64,000 nt of DNA. It comes from Liolophura sinensis (taxonomy: Eukaryota; Mollusca; Polyplacophora; Chitonida; Chitonidae). Position numbers and translations under genes: made by a program. How positions within the stretch are numbered: the first letter of the stretch is position 1; the number at the start of each line of letters is the position of its first letter. The notes below the pieces were generated by a model. That model made no database searches, had not been told where the DNA came from, and saw only the letters and a program-made list of their open reading frames with translations. Positions 1 through 10,174 of this stretch are shown piece after piece. Where the stretch lies: positions 62,229,249-62,293,248 of the forward strand of contig NC_088295.1 in assembly GCF_032854445.1 (NCBI RefSeq), in the 5' to 3' direction.

Positions 1-1733
1 GAGTATTATTCCTAAACTGTCATCCACGTTTACATTTGTCTTGTATTATTTAACACATTGTTGTTCTCTGTCTTTTCTCAGATACTAGTACTAATGAGTA
101 CAGGACATGCCTCATAGGCGTCGACATCAAGAGGCCCTGTATGAGTATTATTCCTAAACTGTCATCCACGTTTACATTTGTCTTGTATTATTTAACACAT
201 TGTTGTTCTCTGTCTTTTCTCAGATATTAGTACTAATGTGTACAGGACTTGCCTCATGGGCGTCGACATTAAGAGGCCCTGTATGAGTATTATTCCTAAA
301 CTGTCATCCACGTTTACATTTGTCTTGTATTATTTAACACATTGTTGTTCTCTGTCTTTTCTCAGATATTAGTACTAATGTGTACAGGACTTGCCTCATG
401 GGCGTCGACATCAAGAGGCCCTGTATGAGTATTATTCCTAAACTGTCATCCACGTTTACATTTGTCTTGTATTATTTAACACATTGTTGTTCTCTGTCTT
501 TTCTGAGATACTAGTACTAATGAGTACAGGACATGCCTCATAGGCGTCGACATCAAGAGGCCCTGTATGAGTATTATTCCTAAACTGTCATCCACGTTTA
601 CATTTGTCTTGTATTATTTAACACATTGTTGTTCTCTGTCTTTTCTCAGATACTAGTACTAATGAGTACAGGACATGCCTCATAGGCGTCGACATCAAGA
701 GGCCCTGTATGAGTATTATTCCTAAACTGTCATCCACGTTTACATTTGTCTTGTATTATTTAACACATTGTTGTTCTCTGTCTTTTCTCAGATATTAGTA
801 CTAATGAGTACAGGACTTGCCTCATGGGCGTCGACATTAAGAGGCCCTGTATGAGTATTATTCCTAAACTGTCATCCACGTTTACATTTGTCTTGTATTA
901 TTTAACACATTGTTGTTCTCTGTCTTTTCTCAGATATTAGTACTAATGTGTACAGGACTTGCCTCATGGGCGTCGACATCAAGAGGCCCTGTATGAGTAT
1001 TATTCCTAAACTGTCATCCACGTTTACATTTGTCTTGTATTATTTAACACATTGTTGTTCTCTGTCTTTTCTCAGATATTAGTACTAATGTGTACAGGAC
1101 TTGCCTCATGGGCGTCGACATCAAGAGGCCCTGTATGAGTATTATTCCTAAACTGTCATCCACGTTTACATTTGTCTTGTATTATTTAACACATTGTTGT
1201 TCTCTGTCTTTTCTCAGATATTAGTACTAATGTGTACAGGACTTGCCTCATGGGCGTCGACATCAAGAGGCCCTGTATGAGTATTATTCCTAAACTGTCA
1301 TCCACGTTTACATTTGTCTTGTATTATTTAACACATTGTTGTTCTCTGTCTTTTCTCAGATATTAGTACTAATGTGTACAGGACTTGCCTCATGGGCGTC
1401 GACATCAAGAGGCCCTGTATGAGTATTATTCCTAAACTGTCATCCACGTTTACATTTGTCTTGTATTATTTAACACATTGTTGTTCTCTGTCTTTTCTGA
1501 GATACTAGTACTAATGAGTACAGGACATGCCTCTTTGGCGTCGACATCAAGAGGCCCTGTATGAGTATTATTCCTAAACTGTCATCCACGTTTACATTTG
1601 TCTTGTATTATTTAACACATTGTTGTTCTCTGTCTTTTCTCAGATATTAGTACTAATGTGTACAGGACTTGCCTCTTGGGCGTCGACATCAAGAGGCCCT
1701 GTATGAGTATTATCCCTGAAGTGTCATCCACAT
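1..1733 (+). repeat. 142-bp tandem array, 12 full units plus a partial unit
   Basis: The motif gagtattattcctaaactg recurs at 1, 143, 285 and so on every 142 bases up to 1705. That gives exactly 12 full units and a 13th that diverges after about 1712. The units are nearly identical. The array begins at or before the window edge, so its true size is unknown. Differences fall at a few sites per unit: actag or attag, gagtac or gtgtac, acatg or acttg, catagg or catggg (ctcttt or ctcttg in units 11 and 12), and acatc or acatt. One further site is ctcag or ctgag. It could be a plain satellite, but see the mini-exon reading of the same bases. Confidence 0.97.
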
Positions 1734-1777
1734 CACATTACAATGAATGTCAGTGTTCCAGTACGCAATTGCTTTGA
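82..1777 (+). CDS. Candidate multi-exon gene built of 57-nt mini-exons (partial, 5' end outside window)
   Basis: In every unit a pyrimidine tract ending in ttttctcag (ctgag in units 4 and 11) precedes a 57-nt segment that ends at gtatgagt, a good 5' splice site. A tatttaacac motif lies where a branch point would be. Predicted exon n spans 82+142(n-1) to 138+142(n-1); introns are 85 nt. Each exon enters and leaves in phase 1, so any number can be joined in frame. The encoded repeat is YTSTNEYRTCLIGVDIKRP, with variants T/I, E/V and I/M/F/L. This is the only frame open in all 12 exons. The last exon (1644-1700) can read on through 1701-1777 to TGA. One Cys and one Lys-Arg per repeat suggest a repetitive, perhaps secreted or processed, peptide, but that is inference. 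I recognise no family. Tandem non-coding satellite remains the main alternative. Confidence 0.38.
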
Positions 1778-1789
1778 CACTTTTGGTCT

Positions 1790-1795
1790 AATAAA
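1790..1795 (+). promoter_or_regulatory. AATAAA polyadenylation signal
   Basis: An AATAAA hexamer lies 13 nt after the in-frame TGA (1775-1777) of the candidate terminal exon, a plausible place for a very short 3' UTR. On its own the hexamer is common in AT-rich DNA, so its weight comes from its position. Confidence 0.35.
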
Positions 1796-2530
1796 TTCTG
1801 TTTGGGGTTGCAACACCAAGGCAAGAAACTAAGTACTTGTTTCGTTCGTCCTATTAGTGAATACCATGACCAGATAGTCTAATCCAAATAACACAAATAA
1901 TTTTGGTTCATTTACAGCATTCGTATTCTTGTGGGGGAACTATATGTTTTCAAGGCTTAGGCTTAAATTGTAAGGTTATTCTGGAATTCTGAGTTATTGG
2001 TTACAGGCTGTTACTGCAGAGGACTTTCACAGGGGAAGACATGCACAGGGGATTTATCACCACGAACTTTCGTCATTATCCGCGTCAAAAATAGGACGAT
2101 TTCCGTTATTGGTCAGGAAAACTTTCAAAATAGTTCATCTTCTGATCTGTGATTTTATCCGTGTTGACGTTTGCATTGTGTTAACTCTTGTTCGCCTGTC
2201 TATGTTTCGCTTTCCTGTAGTAAATATTTGAACACTTGTTGGCCATTTACACAAAAGGGGTACGGTATTTTTGGACTGATCAAACAACAGAATTTGATTC
2301 TATACTGATAAATATACCAACGTATATATACTGAACAAAATAGAAACTTCATATGTGTTATTGTATGCTCCAAACACACATATAGAACAAAGTTTGTTGC
2401 TGTCGGATAAATCTGGTTTACGGATGTAATGAGTGCACACTAAACGGGGATAGGCTTTAAAGTGTAAGCTTGGTGCATCCTCCACAGGTAACCGTAGAAT
2501 GATGGGGACACTTTTTGAGTTCACAAGGAT
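1796..2530. other. Unannotated unique-looking stretch
   Basis: No convincing gene or repeat seen. The minus-strand open frame at 2300-2524 (74 codons) shows no recognisable motif and is within what chance gives. Confidence 0.6.
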
Positions 2531-2700
2531 TAGCCATCTGTATTGGAGCTTCTAGCCATCTATATGGAAGCTTCTAGCCATCCGTATTGGTGCTTCTAGC
2601 CATCTGTATTGGTGCTTCTAGCCATCTGTATTGAAACTTATAGCCATCTGTATTAGAGATTCTAGCTATCTGTATTGGAGCTTCTAGCCATCTGTATCCA
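2531..2700. repeat. 22-bp minisatellite, about 8 copies
   Basis: The unit tagccatctgtattggagcttc starts at 2531, 2553, 2575, 2597, 2619, 2641, 2663 and 2685, a strict 22-bp period with point differences between units. No coding reading is suggested, because 22 is not a multiple of three. Confidence 0.95.
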
Positions 2701-2724
2701 CTCTCGCATTCACAACACTAAGGC

Positions 2725-2915
2725 AATGCTGTCTCATTGACAGCAGTTAGGCAACCTGCTACATTGTTGTACCAACATGGCGCCCAGAACATTCTGGGGT
2801 TGACGTCACGAAGACTTCTTCCACGAGGATCCTATACGTGTTGGATGGGATTGAGGTCAGGTGATCTCGATGTCCATCTCATGGCGTCAATACCAGCTAA
2901 AAGCAAACCTATTCC
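2725..2915 (-). pseudogene. Tc1/mariner transposase C-terminal relic
   Basis: On the minus strand one frame reads RWTSRSPDLNPIQHV, then an in-frame stop, then DPRGRSLRDVNPRMFW. SPDLNPI followed by E or Q, then H, is the hallmark around the third catalytic residue of Tc1-like DDE transposases; here the catalytic Glu appears as Gln. Only this block is recognisable and it carries a stop, so it is a dead fragment. It comes from a different subfamily than the intact element at 40-41 kb, which has SPDLSPIEHAW. Confidence 0.7.
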
Positions 2916-2919
2916 ATAA

Positions 2920-4235
2920 GCTGAAAGTGTAGTCACCTGACTTCGCACAGGCGCACGGTGCTGTTTCACAAAAGAGCGTGCTGCGTCACCCCGCCTGGCT
3001 CACCACAATTACAGCGGTTGGAACTGGCCATCATGGTATTCTCCCATGTTAAGTACCCTGTACTACCCATTTTCAATATAATGTTATAATCGCTTGTGGA
3101 TTCAATCTCAATGTCTACTTGCTAATGGCTAAATTTCAATTTCGAATTTAATACGAGTACTAGTATTTTTGTTAATTAGTTTTTTGAATTTCGGTTACTA
3201 AACACTGTGTTTTCAGAAGCTTTCCACTTAAACTGGATTATCGTTTAAAATACACAGTCAGAGTTTTTTTGGAAACCCTTTCAAACCTCTGGACTTTTCC
3301 ATTTGTTCAAATATGATTTATTTCCACTCCAATCACCGTAGGGGTTTCATGGCTTGAGACACAATATTTTATTATACTGAGAGTTTACATGTTTTTTTTT
3401 GCAATTTTTATTAAGTTTAAATAAAACTGCCGGTTACCGTGCAATCCCGTCTAGAGATCCTATACCGACAGCCAGACTGACAGAACTATTGACAAAACAG
3501 GCGGAATAAACTCTTATTATCTCTGGAAAACATGTTAGATCCTTTTCTGGCGAGAAAGCTTTTCAATTGTAATGCAGAAAAACTATGCAATATGTCAGAA
3601 ACTGGAAAACTGATCATTTGGCAATCTGGTTTTTATCGTTCTTGGTAGCTTTTAGGCTGTCCTGATTTCTTCTCCTGGGTACAATATATAGTCGTCATAA
3701 AATTAATACAACGCTTTGTCAATGGTTTTTACAGCCACGGAGGCGTTTCTATACTCTATTTTTACTGCAAGAAAAAGTTCGTCGGTTTTAAATGCTTGTG
3801 CCATAAAATTCCCAATCAGCTGAACATTTGATTTGACACTAAGTAGGAAAGGATGTTTTCACAATCAGTGTAAATAAGTGAGATTTGTTTTTGTGCAAAG
3901 CCTAGTATTCCTCATGGTAGCTTTGATAAAGTTTCCATTTACGCGTCAATGGATTCAACTTATGACTCCAAACGAAGTCCAAAAAAAACACCAAGAATCA
4001 AATGAATTCCCTTCGTACGACACATGTTCATGGAAAGTGTGGAAAACATCTAATTTCTTCTTCAGAAACTTATTGTGGGAAAACAAGATTTAACTGGGAA
4101 ATGCGACAGTTAAAACTTCATCCTTGAATCTGGTATAACAATATTTTAAGATATATCGGCCATAGTGTAGAAGGCAAGTACTTTGGAAACCTTTCCTTCT
4201 TTCGTTTAATTTAAACGTTGTTATTAACATCGTTC
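2920..4235. other. No supported gene
   Basis: AT-rich sequence with no recognisable repeat or motif. The plus-strand open frame at 3878-4093 (71 codons) has no family signature. Confidence 0.55.
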
Positions 4236-4239
4236 ACCT

Positions 4240-4500
4240 TACTGTAGTGTCTCCTGGTGGTACCAAACGACGGGGGTACCAAGCCTACTGATCTTAGTTT
4301 TAACCAGATATCTTTACACTGAGTACCAAAAGAGGGGAGGATCAAGCATGCCGATCTTAGTTTTAACCAGATATCCTTACACTGAGCACCAAACGAGGGG
4401 AGGATCAAGCATGCCGATCTTAGTTTTAACCAGATATTCCTTACGCTGAGCACCAAATGAAGGAACTGTCAAGCATGCCGATCTTAGTTTTGACCGGATG
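4240..4500 (-). repeat. 63-bp tandem repeat with an in-frame 21-residue reading
   Basis: The block atcttagttttaaccagata recurs at 4291, 4354, 4417 and 4481, giving about four units of 63-64 bp. Because 63 is a multiple of three, one minus-strand frame (4211-4456, 81 codons) stays open and encodes a 21-residue repeat containing DIWLKLRSACLILPSFG. No signal peptide, family motif or clear gene context supports expression, so the open frame may be only a by-product of the period. Confidence 0.85.
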
Positions 4501-4504
4501 CGAG

Positions 4505-5290
4505 ATTGATTCGCTGGCAGTTGCTTAGCAGGCTGTGGCTTTATCAACCGCCCATTGCAGTAAACATTCTATTGTAACGCTATTTTGTATCTGCCACGTC
4601 ATTTTGTATCTGCTTTATTTTAACAGCGGAGGTTACAACTGAAATGTGTAATGAGGAAACTGAACGAAAAACAAATACTCAGAAAACCAAGTCTCTGGTC
4701 TGTATTAGATACTCTTTACCTAGGGCAGTGAGAATATGCTTTTGTCGACTTTGTCTGTCTGTCTGTGTGTCACCAACTAAAAGGGAAAAGTTATACAGGG
4801 GTGTAAGTAAAACTTTGTGGACATGTTAGCTTTTGGTTCAGGACATTCGTTAGATTTTGGTGTTGATTCGGGCCTGGATTCTTCACCATTACAAGAGAGT
4901 ACGCATATGCATATTTTTCATTTACACTTCAATTTCAATTAATTAATCTGTTCAGTTTAACTGTGTGTTCAAGTCAGTTGTCTGAGTGATGCTAGAATGC
5001 ATTCTGTTATTATAACACGATACTGTGTCAAACTCAGCGTAATATCCTGTTAGCCCAGTAGAATGTTTATGTTGAATTGATAGAATAATATGTGTATTAT
5101 ATTTAAGAGAACAATCTGTTGCAATAGATGGATACGTTCTAGCATCGCTTTGGCTTACCACATTACATCAAGCTGTTGTGCATGTATTTCAGCGATCTAA
5201 ACTGAAAGTCTTAAAAAATTAGACTCTTTGTAAGCTTCCCTTTATATTTCTGTCCCCCAAAAAAGTTTGCCTGTCTTGTAGCACAAGGAC
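4505..5290. other. No supported gene
   Basis: Intergenic-looking. Short open frames at 4644-4829 (plus) and 4952-5161 (minus) have no recognisable content. Confidence 0.55.
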
Positions 5291-5294
5291 ATGG

Positions 5295-5475
5295 TCGTGC
5301 TGGCTTCCTCTCCGCCCATACAGAAGGTCTGCCAGCAAGGTCTGCCAGCAAGGTCTGTGTGGGTTTCCTCCCGGCTTTACCCCGTTTCTTCTCACCATAA
5401 TGCTGGTTGCCGTCGTCTGTGAAACATTTTTAAACACGGCGTAAAACCCCAATCAAAAAAATAAATAAATAAATC
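5295..5475 (+). mobile_element. SINE-A copy, 5'-truncated
   Basis: Matches the family body: gtgctggcttcctctcc, ccataatgctgg, gccgtcgtc, then acggcgtaaaa and an (AAATA)n tail ending near 5475. Within it the word ggtctgccagcaa is repeated, a local duplication. The tRNA-like head is missing. Confidence 0.85.
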
Positions 5476-5479
5476 GTAG

Positions 5480-6640
5480 TCAGATTTGCATGTCAAGTGT
5501 ATGATCCATCGTGAGAATGCAATACCAACCTTATGAAGTACATGATTTGTCCACACAAACGAAGTTTCCATGTCCTAATGACTTCAACTTATACTTTGGT
5601 TTAATAATTTCAGTTAACAATAAGCATTAATAACATTTAACCACAGGGTATGAAATAGAATGACCATCCACAACTGATCATCCACAAGGATCAAATGAGA
5701 ATTTTCTGCACAGATCTCGTTGGCACGTTTATGCCACTGGAGAGGTGAAATAAAGCTGTGCAAGATTAGCAACACCTCTCCTCCCTAAGCTGCCTATTGT
5801 GACACAACTGTGGTACCAGTAAAACAACACTACCTGACAAGACACTACCTGACAAGACACTATCAAACTACCCTCCATGAGAACTGAACCCTCGCCATTA
5901 CACTTTAGGTCCATGTGTCCATACTGGGACATACAGAACAAGACGGGAAACGTTCCCTAATAGTCACAGATGCTTTGGATAGTGAACTCTGAACTAAGTT
6001 CATCTGTCACTATCTTACTTACTGTGATTCTCAGCTAACTTAAAAGCGTACTGATAAGCATGCCATCTGACAGCTGCAATAACCTAGTCAGCGCTAATCT
6101 TCGAGGCAACGGGTCATTTTGGCAGCATACAAAGTCCGGACAATAACTGAAGACGACTTCCAAAAATGGAATGGCGCCTCTTCCTGGAACCTCGCCCTTT
6201 TTACGGATAAAGAAATCGTCCTGTCTGATTGGGCGGATGTCAGTCTTTACCCATAGCTGATGTGCACAATAGGTGGTGAAAATATCAAGAACACAGCCCC
6301 TCCTTTACCATAGAATTGACAGACGGTTATACGTTTGACTGTGAGCACAATTGTGCGGAGCTGTATGAAAGCCTCTGTACTCGATAGGTCCAAGAATAGT
6401 CTTGTCTGGGCTGGGCGGTAAGTTCACCTCCACTTAACCAGCTTCATAGCTGTCTGACCAGGATGTGGCGGAGATTAACCCCAAGTTGTCGTTTTGTCAA
6501 GAAAGAAAAAATTGAGTGAGTGTAAGGGAAAGTAATTTGGTAAAGCCCTCCATGTATAGCGATCCAGATATAGCGGTAAATTCATTGTTGTGGTACGCGA
6601 CGATCTATCAAGCCAATAGGAATGTGATGATGCTCCAATG
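5480..6640. other. No supported gene; short 15-bp triplication at about 5831-5870
   Basis: The word actacctgacaagac is repeated about three times near 5831-5870. Otherwise no recognisable gene or repeat. Confidence 0.5.
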
Positions 6641-6641
6641 G

Positions 6642-6790
<149 letters not shown>

Positions 6791-6865
6791 TATGAGTTTG
6801 TATATATGTATGTATCTGTGTATGTATGTATTTAATTGATATTTATTTGACTTCTTTGTTAGACT

Positions 6866-7077
6866 TATGTTTTACGCCGTACTCAGGAATATTTCACCTA
6901 AGCGATGGCGCCCAGCATTATTGTGGAAGGAAAGCGAGCAGACAACCAGATTGCTGACAGACCTTGCCACGGACAGAGGGAGACGTAGCCAGCGTACTCA
7001 CAACGACCGCAATGGTGAGAAGCTCCTGGGTTATTACATCGCTCTGGCGCCATAACCACCTCGACCACGGAGGTCCC
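6866..7077 (-). mobile_element. SINE-A copy, near full length
   Basis: Read on the minus strand it has the whole family order: tRNA-like head (gggacctccgtggtcgagg type, with cagag..gcgatgt), the centre with gtgagaagctcctgggt in reverse, and the conserved 3' domain tttacgccgtactcaggaat at 6871. It is diverged from the consensus, and the AT tail is replaced by atttatttgac. Confidence 0.85.
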
Positions 7078-7079
7078 TT

Positions 7080-8738
7080 ATTTCATGGATACCATGTGAC
7101 AATATAGGCGACACAATTAATTATGGTATCGTTTTAAAGACAAGTATTTAATTTGGAATGGTTTCATTAGCAGCATACCTTAACAATTTCGACCATTTCG
7201 GGATCCTTTAGAGCTGTGTTGACATCGTGGTTTTTATTTCTAAGCTAGAAAAACATTATTTCGAAATGCAAGATACTTTAGGTAATTTGATAGTTTAGAA
7301 AGAGTGTGCCATAAATGGGATCGTTCTGTGCGGTCCATCAGCTGAACTGTAGACGTAAATGAGATTAGTCCTACTAACAACATTATACACGGCCTAATGC
7401 CTGGTCTGGTAACGGTAACATGCAATTTGTATGATGTCAAATGAAATTAAGTACGAATGGCTAGTCACAATTTGAACGGTCGTTGCTCTTAATTTTGAGA
7501 TTGTTGGAGATGTATCCCTACCTGTAAAATAAGGTATATTGTAAGTTTCAGCAAAATTTCATTACTTTTTGTTCCAGTTTGAACGCCCCGATTCGGAAAA
7601 TGGAACATCAAGTGCAATAGCGTTCCAGTGCAAATGTGATTAGACTCTAATTAATCTGAGCTGTCACTGGGTTATCATTGATTATCGTTTAAGGACAATA
7701 GCTTACCAACAGTTGCCATCACTTGAACATGTTTTTCTCACAAGAGTATAGATTTACACGCAGTGTAATAATCAGGCACCTATAATCCTAGCTCGGGTTT
7801 AACTAAATTGGTTAGTTGACCATTTTAGTTAACCGAACTATAACTCAGTTATATAATGCAGGGAAAGATTACTTGGAAACATGTAGGAAATACTAACAGG
7901 GTTAGTTTGAGCTCAAACCACTCCCAAGTCTCTAAGCTCCGTCTTAACATTCTGCGCCATTCCGGAGACAAAGTCGTTGCCATTTACGCAGCCATATTCA
8001 AAGGCACTTGAAAGGCTCTCGCCAAAAGGCTTACTCTCAAGGGATCTAAGTTTGTCCGATAGCAACTGAAAATGGTGTTAGCGGTAAATTCACAAGGGGA
8101 AAATTTAATTTCCAGAATAATGGTTTTACCTCTAAACCCGATTACAAAGATTCTTTCTTGTTGTGAATGATGTGCAAGCGGAAGTTTATGGATCATTTTC
8201 TTAGGTGGTTGTTGTTGTGTTTAAAGGACGCAATAATGATCATTTCCAGTGTTCATATAAGTTTAAAGCAAACATGCTTTTGCCCTGTAAAGTTGAAAAG
8301 CACTGACAAACATCATTGCATCATTTTGATTCAAAAGCAATTTCTTGTAACATGTGAAAGTTTACTTATTGTTATAAAATGACCTTCAGATATATAAAAA
8401 CATTGCCACAGGATATGTAAGAAATTTATCAAATTTCTGGACAACAACAGCACTAAGTATTATCAATACTTTTGTTTGTATCAACAAATTAAATTAGTCA
8501 ATGGAGCTACAGTTCGTATTCGGAGAATTTGTCTGCTGTGTTACACGTTTCTTTTTCCAGACACAGTGTTTCGCTCTACCAGCATATAAGTGCTATTTTG
8601 AGTTTCGTATGGCGAAAGCTAAAATTGTACGACGCAAATTTTGACAGATCTACAAAGCTTTTTTCCAGTTTGTACAATCAGGCCATGAACACTCATTCAC
8701 CACCCAATAGTGGATGGCCTGTATATATCATCAATGTA
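7080..8738. other. No supported gene
   Basis: No family motif in any open frame. Small open frames at 7240-7440, 7984-8196 and 8167-8382 lie within chance expectation. Confidence 0.5.
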
Positions 8739-8739
8739 T

Positions 8740-8880
8740 GTTGTTTATTTATTTATTTAATTGGGGTTTTACGCCATACTCACGAATATTTCACTTACAT
8801 GTCTGCGGCGCGCATTATGGTGGGAGGAAACCAGGCAGAGCCCAGGGGAAATCCACGACCACCCTGAGGTTGCCGTAGAT
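8740..8880 (-). mobile_element. SINE-A fragment (3' part)
   Basis: (TTTA)n tail, then ggggttttacgccatactca, cgaatatttcactta, cattatggtgggaggaaacc and ccacgacc in minus-strand orientation. The tRNA-derived part is absent. The two open frames crossing it come from this element. Confidence 0.9.
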
Positions 8881-8884
8881 CCAT

Positions 8885-9980
8885 TCTATGTTGTTGTGGA
8901 TGTTAAGTCCGGCGAAAGCTACGCCTTCTTTGCAAAATGGTCACCAAGCACAATAAACAATTTAATATTATGCGTGGAATCATTAACTTTCAAATCTAAC
9001 AAACGAATGAAAGTCAATTGTGATGCGAACATTACTTGTTATATTTGAATTTGGAAAATCAATCAATTGTGGGTGTGTTGTTTATGTCACCATCAAGAAA
9101 TGCTTCAAATTTTAAAGTACCGTGATTTGTCCAATGAGCAATTTAATGGGTGGTTTTGTTTTGGTTTTTTGATATATACTTATATTTTTCGAACACAAAG
9201 TATGGGGACCTTTTTCTCCGAGCGAAATTCGAGTCGAAGCTGTGGAGTCCGTTTGCTCTTTAGATATGTTAACAATGACGATTTGTTAATCAAACTGTTA
9301 GCATAGTTGACTTAGTCGTGTATTACGAGAGAACAATGGTCAAAGAACACATTTTGCAGGAAAAAGCTCCCATTGGGCAAGAATGGAATATTTTGTATTA
9401 ATCCATCGATCTCTATATGAGAAATTCTCAATAGTGCATTTCCGATGCGGAGAAGTCATTGAGCAAATTTGGATGAGTGTCATCAACACGCCCTAGGCCC
9501 CTTTAAGACGTGTTGAGTCGAATTGGAATTGATTTTCTGACTCACTTTGTCGAATTAAGTCTCGAATTGCTTTGTGTTAATCCTCCACCATACTGTTACT
9601 TCAGCACTCCAATATGGCAACTAAGCACGTATTCTGATTACCACGTTCAAGCAGGTGTTTTCAATATGCAAGCGGTACAGTACTCCACCAGGAATATCAC
9701 TGATTCTATATGGACAGTAAAGAGCAGGACAGTAAAAACTGTTTATTGGGTTTTATTTTGATAATTCTGGAATAAATTCATAAGCCTGCATGGATAGTGC
9801 GAATTGGAATGCAGAAAAAAGCGGAAATATATTTTTTGTGAACGGTTCCTAAGAATGTACAGAAGAATCAAGCTGTCCATTTTATTTTTAATCAGCAACT
9901 ATAGTCCTAAATACTGATCTGAACACCCTATATCTGTCAGTTACATGTGGTTAGGCCCTGGTTGTCACTTTTGGTCTTGT
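8885..9980. other. No supported gene
   Basis: Nothing recognised on either strand. Confidence 0.5.
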
Positions 9981-9984
9981 TCAT

Positions 9985-10171
9985 GTCCCAGTCGATTTAG
10001 CCTTGGCGAACGATGTCACAGGCTCGAATCCAGCTCTCGCGGGTTCGGCTGTGACTTTAGATTAAGAGGACCTCCCCGAATTCCTCCTCACCACCCAAAC
10101 CAGGCCGTGGTTGTGTGAAAATAAAAGTACCGCGTTAGGCAACATTCAAATAAATAAATAAATAAATAAAT
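9985..10171 (+). mobile_element. Diverged tRNA-derived SINE-like copy
   Basis: A B-box-like gctcgaatccagctc near 10021 is followed by gggttcggctgtgac and cctcctcaccacccaaac. Then comes taccgcgttaggcaacattc, a form of the gcgttaaacaacattc end common to mollusc SINEs, and an (AAATA)n tail to 10171. It differs from SINE-A in the body, so it is probably a separate subfamily. Confidence 0.55.
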
Positions 10172-10174
10172 CAC

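Noticed and set aside
1-1733. CRISPR-like array
   Set aside because: The 142-bp units are repeated throughout, with no short repeat plus unique-spacer structure, and the context is an animal genome.
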